Below, piece by piece: positions 25,776 to 34,639 of a stretch of 64,000 nucleotides of DNA. The stretch is from QHXN01 sp032162705. GTDB lineage: Bacteria > Acidobacteriota > Blastocatellia > Pyrinomonadales > Pyrinomonadaceae. The stretch spans positions 15,038-79,037 of the forward strand of contig JAVRON010000097.1 of assembly GCA_032162705.1 (NCBI GenBank). Direction: 5' to 3'. Below the pieces are notes generated by a model. The model did no database searches and had not been told where the DNA came from. It worked only from the letters and a program-made list of their open reading frames with translations. Each line of letters opens with the position of its first letter. Position 1 is the first letter of the stretch. The position numbers and the translations under genes were made by a program.

Positions 25776-26699
25776 TTATCCGGCGGTCGGCTCGAACGAG
25801 TTGTCCGGCGTCGCGCCTCTCCGCGAGGGGGTCAAATCGGACGGGGGCGTTCGTAAATCCCAGACGATCCCTAGCCACGAGAGCGCGCGCAGAGTGTAGT
25901 GCGAGACATCGATCTCCCACCAGTAGAATCCTTGTCGCTCCGACGAAGGGTAGTGGTGATGATTGTTGTGCCACCCCTCGCCGAGCGTGATGAGCGCGAC
26001 GAAGAGATTGTTCCTGCTGTTGTCGTCAGTCGCAAAACGGCGACTCCCGAAGATGTGTGCGAGGGAGTTGACGGTGAACGTGCCGTGATAGAGAAGCACT
26101 GTGCTGACGAAGAATCCCCAGATCAACATCTGCCACCCCGAAGTGCCGAAGGACGGCGCGTATCGCTCAAGCGCCGCGCCCAGCAGAAACATCGAAACCG
26201 CCAACAGCAGAGGGGGCAGTGAGTAGTATCGATCAAGAAAACGCAGGTCGGCGTACTTCAACAGATTGGGGATGAGCTTCCGGTCGGTCACCTGACTCTC
26301 ACGGGTCAGAAACCATCCGACGTGCGAGTGCCACAGGGTGCGTGTGATGGGCGAGTGAAGGTCGCGCTCGGTGTCCGTGTGCAGGTGATGGCTGCGATGA
26401 TGTGCAGACCACCAGAGCGGCCCCTTCTGATAGCTGGCCGTTCCGACGAACGCCATCAGGAACTGGAAAAGTCTGCCAGTCCTGTACGTGCGATGCGCGA
26501 AGAGACGATGAAACCCGGCTGTGATGGCGAACATGCGTACGACGTACAGGCTCAGGCAGATGACGACCGCAAACACGCTCACGCCCGTCCAGACCACGAG
26601 CAGGCAAGCCAGGTGCATCAGGAGGAATTGAACGCAGATCGAGTAATCAAGTTTTTCCCGGTCGAGCCGGGGAAGATCATTGCGGACGGATTCAGACAT
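25776..26699 (-). CDS. Fatty acid (acyl) desaturase
   Basis: 307 aa. Membrane di-iron desaturase of the delta-9 acyl-CoA/lipid class that introduces a double bond into fatty acyl chains. Three histidine boxes: HRLFAHR (64-70), HHRSHH (100-105) and HNNHHHYP (about 241-248). Four transmembrane helices in two pairs (about 22-60 and 155-200). Upstream, the stretch 26700-26775 is unusually AT-rich and holds the probable promoter. The final 25 residues (SDLTPSRRGATPDNSFEPTAG) are a polar tail unlike the family core. Confidence 0.93.
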   Translation of the reverse strand: MSESVRNDLPRLDREKLDYSICVQFLLMHLACLLVVWTGVSVFAVVICLSLYVVRMFAITAGFHRLFAHRTYRTGRLFQFLMAFVGTASYQKGPLWWSAHHRSHHLHTDTERDLHSPITRTLWHSHVGWFLTRESQVTDRKLIPNLLKYADLRFLDRYYSLPPLLLAVSMFLLGAALERYAPSFGTSGWQMLIWGFFVSTVLLYHGTFTVNSLAHIFGSRRFATDDNSRNNLFVALITLGEGWHNNHHHYPSSERQGFYWWEIDVSHYTLRALSWLGIVWDLRTPPSDLTPSRRGATPDNSFEPTAG

Positions 26700-27226
<527 letters not shown>

Positions 27227-27661
27227 ATGGCAATAAAACTTTACGTCGGCAATCTCTCGTTCCAGACCTCCAGCGAAGACTTGCGCGATTTGTTCGCGCA
27301 GGCCGGAACGGTCGAGTCGGCCAACGTGGTCGAAGACCGCGACACGGGTCGCTCGCGCGGCTTCGGCTTCGTCGAGATGGCGACGCGTGAGGAAGGCGAA
27401 GCGGCCATCCAGCAGTTCAACGGCAAGGAGCTTGGTGGCCGTAACCTAACCGTCAACGAGGCGCGGCCTCGTGAAGACCGCGGCGGCAGCCGTGGCGGCG
27501 GCGGTGGTGGTCGTGGCTTCGGTGGTGGCGGCGGCGGCGGTCGCGGCGGCGGCGGCTTCGGCGGTGGCGGCAATCGCGGCGGCGGTGGTGGCGGTCGTGG
27601 CGGCGGCGGCTTCGGCGGTGGCAGTGGTGGCGGCGGCGGCAATCGCGAGCCGCGCTGGTAG
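27227..27661 (+). CDS. RRM RNA-binding protein with Gly-rich tail
   Basis: 144 aa from ATG 27227. One RRM (residues 3-80) with RNP2 LYVGNL (5-10) and RNP1 RGFGFVEM (44-51), both canonical aromatic residues present, then a roughly 60-residue RGG/GG-rich tail, as in cyanobacterial Rbp and many acidobacterial and bacteroidetal proteins. It binds single-stranded RNA, and such proteins are often cold-induced. The leader contains hairpins and an AGAGG with poor spacing (12 nt), so translation could be controlled. A strong hairpin follows the gene. Confidence 0.92.
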   Translation: MAIKLYVGNLSFQTSSEDLRDLFAQAGTVESANVVEDRDTGRSRGFGFVEMATREEGEAAIQQFNGKELGGRNLTVNEARPREDRGGSRGGGGGGRGFGGGGGGGRGGGGFGGGGNRGGGGGGRGGGGFGGGSGGGGGNREPRW

Positions 27662-27696
27662 TCTCTCTCCAACGCGGTCGTCTGTCTGATGTGAAA

Positions 27697-27733
27697 AGAA
27701 GCCCCGGCGGGAAAACATTCCGCCGGGGCTTCT
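27697..27733 (+). terminator. Hairpin terminator after RRM gene
   Basis: Perfect 14-bp stem (AGAAGCCCCGGCGG, 27697-27710, with 27720-27733), 9-nt loop, followed by CGTATTTC. The T-run is weak, but the stem is very stable. Confidence 0.7.
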
Positions 27734-27846
27734 CGTATTTCTAACGCGAGAGACTTAGAGCCGGTAAAGCTTGCTGCAAGCGTTACTGGCCTGCTCGTAG
27801 TCTCACGGATTTGCCGGTCGGTATAGGTGATACAATCCCACGCGCG

Positions 27847-30585
27847 ATGAAATGTCCTGCCTGCACGCAAGAGATCGCCGAAGAGAGCGTGTCGTGTCCC
27901 TCATGCGGCGCTGACCTTAAAGACTCCTACGCCAAGACGCAAATTCTGCCCGACGACTCGAAGCCGTTGCGCACGGGCCGGACTTCGCCACCGAGCCGTA
28001 AGCCTTCCACGCCTTCGAGACACACGGGCGCGCACACGATCTCCGACTCGCTCGACCATGCGCGCTTCGTCTCGGGCACGATCCTGAATGAGCGGTATCG
28101 AGTTGTCGGCCTCCTCGGGCGCGGCGGGATGGGCGAGGTCTATCGCGCCGAAGACCTGACGCTGGAGCAGTCCGTCGCGCTGAAGTTTCTGCCCGAGGCG
28201 CTTTCGGCGGACGGCGCGGCGCTCGCACGCTTCCATCGCGAAGTGAGAGTCGCGCGGCAAATCTCGCATCGCAACGTCTGCCGCGTCTACGACATCGCCG
28301 AGACCGAAGGGATGCACTTCCTTTCGATGGAGTACATACGCGGCGAGGAGCTTTCGTCGGTGCTGAAGCGCTTCGGGCGGCTGCCTGTGGACAAGGCCAC
28401 CGAAATCGCGCGGCAGATTTGTGCGGGGCTTGCCGCCGCGCACTCCGCCGACGTGCTTCACCGCGACCTCAAGCCCGCCAACGTGATGATCGACGAGAAC
28501 GGCGACGTACGCATTACGGACTTCGGGCTGGCGGGGTTGATGGAGGAGTTCGGCGCGGGCGCGGCGCTCGAAGGCACGCCCGAATATATGTCGCCCGAGC
28601 AGTTAGCCGGGCGCGAACTGACGGCGCGCAGCGACATCTATTCGCTCGGTCTCGTCCTCTACGAAATCTACACGGGGCGCAAGGCGTTCTCGGCGCACAC
28701 GCTGACGGAAATCCTTCGGCTGCGTAAGACCGTCTCGATGCCGGAGAGTCTCTCTTCAATCGTGAAGGACGTTGACCCGCTCGTCGAGCGCGTCATCGAG
28801 CGCTGTCTGGCGGTCGAGCCGCACGAGCGTCCTTCGTCTGCGTTGCAGGTCGCGGCGGCGCTACCGGGCGGCGATCCTCTGGCGGCTGCGCTTGCCGCGG
28901 GCGAGACGCCTTCGCCCGAGATGGTGGCCGCCGCGCCGAAGCAGGGAAGCCTGCGTCCAGCGGTCGCCATCGCGCTGCTCCTGTCCACGCTCGCGGCGCT
29001 CATGCTCTGCCTGTTTCTCTCCGATAAGGCGCTGCTGCACCGGCGTGTGCCTTTGGAGAAGTCCGCACAGGGATTGAAGGAGCGCGCGGGTGAGATTCTC
29101 AGGCGGTTCGGCTACGACGCGGCGACCGACAACGCATACGGCTTCGGCGTGAACACCGAATACCTGAATCACGTCAGGGAGACGGATAAGTCGCCCGCGC
29201 GTTGGGAAAGGTTGAAGACGGCCCGGCCCGTCGGCATCTGGTTCTGGTACAGGCAGAGTCCACGCTATCTCGTGTCGTTCAACAAAGAGGAAGTGACGGC
29301 CCTCGACCCGCCGCACACCGTTGCGGGGATGACGGGTCTCTCGCTCGACGGGTCGGGCCATTTGCTAACTTTCTACGGTGTCCCGCCGCAGACCGTCGAG
29401 ACTACCGACGCGCCCGGCTTCGATTGGTCGAGGCTTTTTACGGAAGCGGGGCTTGACCCGGCAGACTTCCATCCGACCGAGCCGCGCTGGACTCCTGCGC
29501 AGCCCTTCGACGAGCGTGCGGCGTGGGAGGGGCATCATCCGGGACAGCCCGACAGCCCCATCCGCGTCGAGGCCGCGGCCTTTCAAGGCAAGCCCGTCAG
29601 CTTCCAGATCGTCAACCCCTGGACGAGAGCCGCGCGCGACGAGCAGGCACAGATGGGCGCGAGCCAGCGCGCCATACAGGCCCTCATCATCCTCATCTTC
29701 TTCGTGATCCTGATCGGCGGGGCGATGCTCGCGCGCCACAACCTGCGGCTTGGCCGCGGCGACCGCAGAGGCGCGTTCCGTCTCGCCGCGTTCGTCCTGA
29801 TCGCGGAGACGGTGGCGTGGCTGACGGCATCGCACCACGTCCCCAATCTCTCCGGCGAGTTCGGCATGTTTCTGGTGAGCCTTGCGTATACGCTGCTGCT
29901 CACGTCTGTACTGTGGCTCGTTTACATCGCCATCGAGCCGTTCGTGCGCAGGCGTTGGCCGGGCATCATCATCTCCTGGAACCGTCTGCTGGCGGGCGAC
30001 TACGGCGACCCGCTCGTGGGGCGCGACCTTCTGCTCGGCGCTCTCTTCGGCTTCGCGTCAGTGCTTGTCAGTTGCCTGTCGGTGCTTGTTCCGCAGTGGT
30101 TGGGGATGTCTGCCACGACGCCGCCCGCCACGAGCCTGACCGGGTTGGAGGGGACGCAGTACGCCGCAGCCCTTCTCGCCGCACAGGCGATTGACGCGCT
30201 TATCGGGCCGTCGGTGCTCCTGTTCCTGTTTCTGATCTTCTCCATCGTGCTGCGCAGGCGTTGGGTCGCCGCCGGGGTGCTCTTCCTCGTCATCACGCTG
30301 CTCGGTGCTCAGTCGGGCGAGCACCCGTCTATCGACTGGCTGTTCGCGATGGCGAGCGCCGCGCTGACGCTCTTCGTCCTGTTGCGTCTCGGGCTGCTGG
30401 CGGCGGTCTTCATGCAGTTCTTCGCCAGCGCGTTTTACATCTTTCCGATGACCACGGACTTCTCCGCATGGTACGCGGGCACGACCATCGTCGCCGTCGC
30501 CGTCATCGTCGCGCTCGTGCTCTACGGCTTCCGCACCTCGCTCGCCGGGCAGCGTCTATTCACCGGCTCACTGGTCGAGGATTGA
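27847..30585 (+). CDS. Ser/Thr protein kinase with zinc ribbon and C-terminal multi-pass membrane domain
   Basis: 912 aa. ATG 27847 starts MKCPACTQEIAEESVSCPSCG, a two-CxxC zinc ribbon. The kinase domain (about 84-350) has GRGGMGEVY, Lys113 (ALKFLP), Asp207 (HRDLKPANV), Asp225 (DFG) and TPEYMSPEQ, all intact. A single transmembrane helix (about 377-397) leads to an extracytoplasmic region (about 400-600; GFGVNTEYLNHV, WFWYRQSPRYL), then about 8 further membrane helices to the end (about 615-900). TACAAT lies 12 nt upstream of the ATG and could serve a near-leaderless transcript. The long membrane extension is unusual for a bacterial PknB-type kinase. Substrate unknown. Confidence 0.93.
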   Translation: MKCPACTQEIAEESVSCPSCGADLKDSYAKTQILPDDSKPLRTGRTSPPSRKPSTPSRHTGAHTISDSLDHARFVSGTILNERYRVVGLLGRGGMGEVYRAEDLTLEQSVALKFLPEALSADGAALARFHREVRVARQISHRNVCRVYDIAETEGMHFLSMEYIRGEELSSVLKRFGRLPVDKATEIARQICAGLAAAHSADVLHRDLKPANVMIDENGDVRITDFGLAGLMEEFGAGAALEGTPEYMSPEQLAGRELTARSDIYSLGLVLYEIYTGRKAFSAHTLTEILRLRKTVSMPESLSSIVKDVDPLVERVIERCLAVEPHERPSSALQVAAALPGGDPLAAALAAGETPSPEMVAAAPKQGSLRPAVAIALLLSTLAALMLCLFLSDKALLHRRVPLEKSAQGLKERAGEILRRFGYDAATDNAYGFGVNTEYLNHVRETDKSPARWERLKTARPVGIWFWYRQSPRYLVSFNKEEVTALDPPHTVAGMTGLSLDGSGHLLTFYGVPPQTVETTDAPGFDWSRLFTEAGLDPADFHPTEPRWTPAQPFDERAAWEGHHPGQPDSPIRVEAAAFQGKPVSFQIVNPWTRAARDEQAQMGASQRAIQALIILIFFVILIGGAMLARHNLRLGRGDRRGAFRLAAFVLIAETVAWLTASHHVPNLSGEFGMFLVSLAYTLLLTSVLWLVYIAIEPFVRRRWPGIIISWNRLLAGDYGDPLVGRDLLLGALFGFASVLVSCLSVLVPQWLGMSATTPPATSLTGLEGTQYAAALLAAQAIDALIGPSVLLFLFLIFSIVLRRRWVAAGVLFLVITLLGAQSGEHPSIDWLFAMASAALTLFVLLRLGLLAAVFMQFFASAFYIFPMTTDFSAWYAGTTIVAVAVIVALVLYGFRTSLAGQRLFTGSLVED

Positions 30586-30637
30586 AGTCCCACGACAAGT
30601 TTGCCGCTTGAGTGCAGCCAAACGTCCGACAATAAAG

Positions 30638-30712
30638 AAGCGGCGCGGCAGACTCGAAATAAAAAAAGCGGCGCAGCAGACTCACACGCGAGTCTGCTGC
30701 GTCTCTTCTTTT
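30638..30712. terminator. Bidirectional hairpin with direct repeat between convergent genes
   Basis: AAGCGGCGC-GCAGACTC occurs twice (30638-30655, 30666-30683; 28-bp period). A perfect 12-bp stem CGCAGCAGACTC (30672-30683 with 30690-30701) has a 6-nt loop; it is preceded by seven A (minus-strand T-run) and followed by TCTCTTCTTTTC, so it can terminate both strands. Confidence 0.75.
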
Positions 30713-30739
30713 CACACGGATATTTTTATGACCGGCAGA

Positions 30740-31249
30740 CTAACGACGCACGTTGTAGCTGACGATTCTCAGGTTTAGTCTCTTCTGCTCCTCTCTATTA
30801 AGAGCTTCAGCTTCAAGCTCCGCTTTCTTAATCCTCTCTTCTTCAGCTTTACGCTCTCTCTTCTCGGCGCTCGCCGGGATATAGACGCCGACCCCGCCCA
30901 TGATGGTCGAGAACGCGAAGAGCCACCAGAGAGAGAAGGCGCTCGTAATGCCGAGCGGCGGATACGCGTTCAGCAGAAATATCTCTGTGGCAGCCGCAAG
31001 ACCCAGCGCCAACTGTAAGCTCCCGCCAAGTTTCGATAACCTGTTTCTGTCGCCATTCTGCGCCGCTATCGCAAAGAAGATAAGCCCGAAAGCCATGCAC
31101 AGTAAGTATAAGAGCCAGAGCGCACGTTCCGGGCTTGGCGGGAAGATACCGACGGACTGGGGAATGCCGAGAGGGAGTAAGAGAAGCGTGACGGCTGCGA
31201 GCAGTCCCAATGTCAGTAAGAGGATGGCGATAGTTCTAAGGATAGGCAT
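30740..31249 (-). CDS. Four-helix membrane protein with charged coiled-coil tail
   Basis: 169 aa, ATG 31249 with a strong AAAGGAG ribosome-binding site. Four hydrophobic segments (about 6-28, 42-64, 76-97, 102-122), then a highly charged helix (EKRERKAEEERIKKAELEAEALNREEQKR) facing the cytoplasm and a basic end. No family recognised. Confidence 0.8.
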   Translation of the reverse strand: MPILRTIAILLLTLGLLAAVTLLLLPLGIPQSVGIFPPSPERALWLLYLLCMAFGLIFFAIAAQNGDRNRLSKLGGSLQLALGLAAATEIFLLNAYPPLGITSAFSLWWLFAFSTIMGGVGVYIPASAEKRERKAEEERIKKAELEAEALNREEQKRLNLRIVSYNVRR

Positions 31250-31590
31250 TGTTCTCCTTTAAGCCGCTCGATGAGAGTCGCATCACGCCGGTCATCATTA
31301 GCAAATATCAAGCGAGCCACGCTGACGGCTCGCGGGTTGATGAAAAGGTTTCGTGAGGCTAACAAGTGACTGCTCTTGTCAGCAGGACAACGCGGCCACG
31401 CGGTATGCGTGCAAGATATTCTTCCGGTTGGTTGGGTGTCAACAGGAAAATGTTTGGACGAGTTCGTTTCATTCGGTGAGAATTTGCTCCGTCACACGGC
31501 GCTTTTGAAGTTGGCGGGGCGCGGGTGGAAATGTCCGCGCCCCCTTTTTAAAGCCGGTTCGCCGCCGTGCCCACGAACCGGGTGTGATGG
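31250..31590. other. Intergenic region with an orphan plus-strand terminator
   Basis: 341 bp between two minus-strand genes. No credible ORF. The only strong element is the plus-strand terminator at 31516-31549, which no plus-strand gene explains. Confidence 0.5.
31516..31549 (+). terminator. Orphan Rho-independent terminator
   Basis: A 9-bp stem GGGGCGCGG/CCGCGCCCC (31516-31524 and 31535-31543) with a 10-nt loop, followed by C and TTTTT. Nothing on the plus strand upstream looks like a gene, so a small RNA could end here. Confidence 0.7.
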
Positions 31591-32283
31591 TTATGTCTGC
31601 GTGGGCGTCTGCGGCGCTGGTGGAGTGCCGCCGCCGGGTTTCGTGCGGGCGGTATGTTCGATGTGGCGCGCGCTCTCCCACGCGGCGAGTTTGGCGGGGT
31701 CGTCGCGATACTTGTTGCGGACGATGGTGTCGAGCCGGTCTATCTCGTCATCGACGTGCCGCAGAGACTCTTTGATGGCGGCGTTCGTGTTGACGCGCGT
31801 GCCCGTGCTTCTGTTCTGGCTTGTGATGTGCTGGTCGAGCGCGTCGGCGTTCGCGCTCAGGCGGTCGATGAAGTCAGCGGGCAGGTCGTACTCGATGAAG
31901 AGCGACTTGAGCGGGAGCGCCGCCTCTGCGAACGAGCGCGCGACGGCGATGAGCGTCTGGTCGCTGTGGTCTGGCGGCGTGCGCGGGAAGCTGCCTTTCA
32001 CATCGGGGCGGTCGCGGCTGGCGATCTCCGCCGTGTCGCAGACGGCGGCGATTTGCGTGCGTAGCGTCTCGCGCACGTCGTGGCGTCCGACGGAGCCTTG
32101 CCGGTGCGTGCTCATGCTCGTCGCCTTCGTCACGTCGAGCGCCGCGAGTTTGTCGATTTCGGTCTTTAAGCGTGCGAAGGATTCGCCGCCCTTACTGTTG
32201 GAAGGGAAGTCCGAGGCGTTGGGCGTGATGAAGGCCAGCACGCGTGAGCCGCGCTCGAACCGCCCGCGCTGTTTGTCGTTCAT
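31591..32283 (-). CDS. Hypothetical helical protein
   Basis: 230 aa, ATG 32283 preceded by AAGGAGATAAATCC. Cytoplasmic, predominantly helical with many Asp/Arg (KTEIDKLAALDVTKATSM; FAEAALPLKSLFIEYDLPADFIDRLSANADALDQHI; HVDDEIDRLDTIVRNKYRDDP) and a Pro/Thr-rich C-terminus (GGGTPPAPQTPTQT). Similar proteins of about this length recur, often in several copies, in Acidobacteriota, but I know no function. The GSPFPRTPP-like linker suggests two helical halves. Confidence 0.75.
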   Translation of the reverse strand: MNDKQRGRFERGSRVLAFITPNASDFPSNSKGGESFARLKTEIDKLAALDVTKATSMSTHRQGSVGRHDVRETLRTQIAAVCDTAEIASRDRPDVKGSFPRTPPDHSDQTLIAVARSFAEAALPLKSLFIEYDLPADFIDRLSANADALDQHITSQNRSTGTRVNTNAAIKESLRHVDDEIDRLDTIVRNKYRDDPAKLAAWESARHIEHTARTKPGGGTPPAPQTPTQT

Positions 32284-32411
32284 GGATTTATCTCCTTGAG
32301 TGTGAAGGGAAGGAACACGTGTGAATGTCCTCCCGGTGGGTCGAAAGGGTCGAGGTTAACGTTATCGAGGGCGCGAATTATACTCCGTTTCGCCCCGCGC
32401 ACAATACAAAT

Positions 32412-32829
32412 TCACACGCGCCGCCACCCGTCCGCACCGACACGTCCCCGGCACACACCGCCACAGACTTTTCCACACCGATACGGACTTTTCCACACCG
32501 CCACAGACTTTTCCACACCGCCACAGACTTTTCACACGCTGATACGGGCTTTTCCACACCGCCACGGACTTTTCCACGCCAATACGGCCCCGGTGCATGT
32601 CAATATGACATAAGCACACGCCGCCACGGCATCGGAACACACTAATATGGCGTCGGAACACGCCGCCACAGCACCGGAACGCACGAATACGTGTACGGCA
32701 CACGCCGCCACGGACTTTTCCACGCTGATACGGCGTTGGAGCACGCTAATACGGCTCCGGTGCATGCCGCTACGGCATCGGCACACGTCATTACGGCGTC
32801 GGAACACACTGCTACGGCGTCGAAACGCT
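32412..32829. repeat. Degenerate 20-21-bp tandem repeat array with DnaA-box-like words
   Basis: About 20 units of the type CACACCGCCACGGACTTTTC drift into CACACTAATACGGCGTCGGA. The first part contains TTTTCCACA, which fits the DnaA-box consensus TTWTNCACA, at 32469, 32489, 32509 and 32550, with near-matches at 32529 (TTTTCACAC), 32570 and 32716 (TTTTCCACG). The first three are exactly 20 bp apart. Open frames across it on both strands are by-products of the repeat. Confidence 0.85.
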
Positions 32830-32945
32830 GCGCGCCGGGGTTTGATATGCCGCTTTCGGGTTTGACTTACCGACACGGTGAGACTGCCGCGCGCCCCCTC
32901 GCGTCATGGACGATTGTTTGCCTCCGTGCGTACTGCCGTCCCGCT

Positions 32946-33866
32946 TTAAGACCAGCCGCCCCACTCGCCGCCCGGCGAGAACTGCGACATGCTTCTCAAC
33001 TCCTGCTTTAAAGTGATGACCCAGAGCTGTGCGCAGCCGTTGTTCTGCTGCGCCGCCGTCACATCGTAGACCTGCGTGTTCGCCCAATTGCTGCTCGACC
33101 AGCCGCTCCAACCTCCGCCGGGCGAAATCTGAAGGTCGCTGGTGAGCGTATAGTCCTCCCTGATGCCCCAAATCTGCGCGCCGCGCGAGCCTCCCAACTG
33201 GCACGCTGCGATGTTCGAGAGCCGAGGCGCGCCGTTCCAGTTCGGGCCAGACCATCCAGTCCAATCGCCGCCCGGCGAGGTCTGCCAGCAACTCCAAAGT
33301 TGCTGCTTCGTGTCAATCACCCATAACTGCACGCGCCCGTCGTTCTGCTGCGACGCCGTCAACTCGATGAACTGCGAATTCTCGGGCGTGGCGGCCCAGC
33401 CCTGCCAACCGCTCCATTTGCCGCCCGCGGTTATTTGGTAGCAGGTGACGAGAGAGTAGTCGCTGGTGATGCCCCAAAGCTGCGCGCCGCGCGAGCCGCC
33501 CTGTTGCGACGCACAGACGCGCTTCATCCCCCGCGGCGCGTTGTTCCAGTTGGGCCCAGACCACGGCGTCCAATCGCCGCCCGGCGCGGACTGTCCCGTC
33601 GTCCAGAGTTGCAGCTTCATGTCGAGCGCGAAGAACTGTACACAGCCGTTGTTCTGCTGCGCCGCCGCCAGTTCGTAGACCTGCTTCGGGTGTCCCTGAC
33701 CGGCCCAGTTCGGGCCGAGCCACTGGCTCCACCCGCCACCGGGCGTCACCTGATAGATGGTGTTAAGAGTGCCGTTGGCCTGTACGCCCCACAGTTGTGC
33801 GCCGCGATTGCCGCCCTGCTGCGAGGCCGTGATCTTGGTTAAAGTAGGCGCGTTCTGCCAGGACAT
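32946..33866 (-). CDS. PLL/tectonin-like beta-propeller lectin-like protein
   Basis: 306 aa from ATG 33866, with AAGGAG 8 nt upstream; the frame extends further but without a site. Six repeats of about 48 residues contain QLWGIxxxxxLxxxxQxxPGGxW and WxGPNWxxAP (for example GGDWTPWSGPNW, GGDWTGWSGPNW). The chain starts MSWQNAP and ends GGEWGGWS, so the first and last strands together make one repeat, the velcro closure of a closed propeller. This pattern resembles Photorhabdus-type PLL lectins and DUF346 proteins that bind fucose or O-methylated sugars. No signal peptide is visible, so its location is uncertain. It lies beside a Uma2 gene. Confidence 0.8.
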   Translation of the reverse strand: MSWQNAPTLTKITASQQGGNRGAQLWGVQANGTLNTIYQVTPGGGWSQWLGPNWAGQGHPKQVYELAAAQQNNGCVQFFALDMKLQLWTTGQSAPGGDWTPWSGPNWNNAPRGMKRVCASQQGGSRGAQLWGITSDYSLVTCYQITAGGKWSGWQGWAATPENSQFIELTASQQNDGRVQLWVIDTKQQLWSCWQTSPGGDWTGWSGPNWNGAPRLSNIAACQLGGSRGAQIWGIREDYTLTSDLQISPGGGWSGWSSSNWANTQVYDVTAAQQNNGCAQLWVITLKQELRSMSQFSPGGEWGGWS

Positions 33867-33992
33867 AAAATGTTTCTCCTTGTTCGCACCGCCGTGCGTG
33901 TTGAGTTTGATTGCGTTGTTTGTCGGCGAGGTTTTTGTTTGCGTGTGACCGGCGAACGGCCCGTGTGTCAATGAAAGAGAGGCCGGCCTTGC

Positions 33993-34601
33993 TCACCAAA
34001 TCTCTGGCAGACGGAGGACGAAGCCTTTGAGCACGGCCTCGCCCGACAGGCTTTCGGGGTCTTCGAGCACCTCTGCCTCCTGCGCCCCCGCGCGGTAGAC
34101 ATGAACGCGCCGTCCCTGCGGGTCGATCAGCCACCCGAGCCGCGCGCCGCCTGCGACGTACTCCTCCATCTTCGACTGCAACTCCGAGAGGCTGTCCGTG
34201 GCCGAACGCAACTCGACGACGAAGTCGGGACAGAGCGGAATAAATTTCTCCTTCTGCTGCTCGGGTAGGTTTTGCCACTGTTCCAGCCTGACCCACGCGG
34301 CATCCGGCGAGCGAACGGCTCCGTTAGGAAGCCTGAAGCCTCCGGACGAATCAAACACTAATCCCGTTCCGGTGCGGTTTGCCCACTCAGACAGGAAATA
34401 GATGATCTGTGCATTACGGTGGCTGGTTCGTCCTCCGGTGGGTGACATAATCACTAACTCCCCCTCCGCCGTGCGCTCAAACCGCAGTTCCCGATTAGAC
34501 TGAGAAAGCTCATATAGACGCTCGTCAGTTAATTCGACAATGGAGCTTAAATCCATCACCGCTAGAGTCGAGCTTTCGGGTTGACTCAATATCTTACTCA
34601 C
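33993..34601 (-). CDS. Uma2 family endonuclease-like protein
   Basis: 202 aa from GTG 34601, preceded by GGAGGAGAACT. Uma2 (DUF820), a PD-(D/E)XK-fold family: ELRFERTAEGELVIMSPTGG, NAQIIYFLSEWANRTGTGLVF, RSPDAAWVRLEQW, PDFVVELRS (catalytic D..ExR), LQSKMEEYVAGGARLGWLIDP. All core acidic residues are present. Family members are abundant in cyanobacteria and Acidobacteriota; a nuclease role is inferred from the fold, and few members have been tested. It stands alone between the lectin-like and EF-G genes. Confidence 0.92.
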   Translation of the reverse strand: MSKILSQPESSTLAVMDLSSIVELTDERLYELSQSNRELRFERTAEGELVIMSPTGGRTSHRNAQIIYFLSEWANRTGTGLVFDSSGGFRLPNGAVRSPDAAWVRLEQWQNLPEQQKEKFIPLCPDFVVELRSATDSLSELQSKMEEYVAGGARLGWLIDPQGRRVHVYRAGAQEAEVLEDPESLSGEAVLKGFVLRLPEIW

Positions 34602-34639
34602 AGTTCTCCTCCGTCAAAACATGAAGGCCCGAGCGCTGT

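Noticed and set aside
25770..25835. Possible third attC-like half-site at the desaturase 3' end
   Set aside because: GTCGGCTCGAACGAGTTG resembles an attC half, but no GTTRRRY core or partner arm is found.
31376..32299. Plus-strand frame of 307 codons opposite the hypothetical gene at 31591-32283
   Set aside because: Runs through the orphan terminator, and the minus-strand gene has a strong ribosome-binding site and a folded-protein composition.
32362..32876. Open frames with heptad-like repeats (for example VEKSVAVWKS) across the 20-21-bp array
   Set aside because: Frames stay open on both strands because the repeat lacks stops in its period; no start signal or domain.
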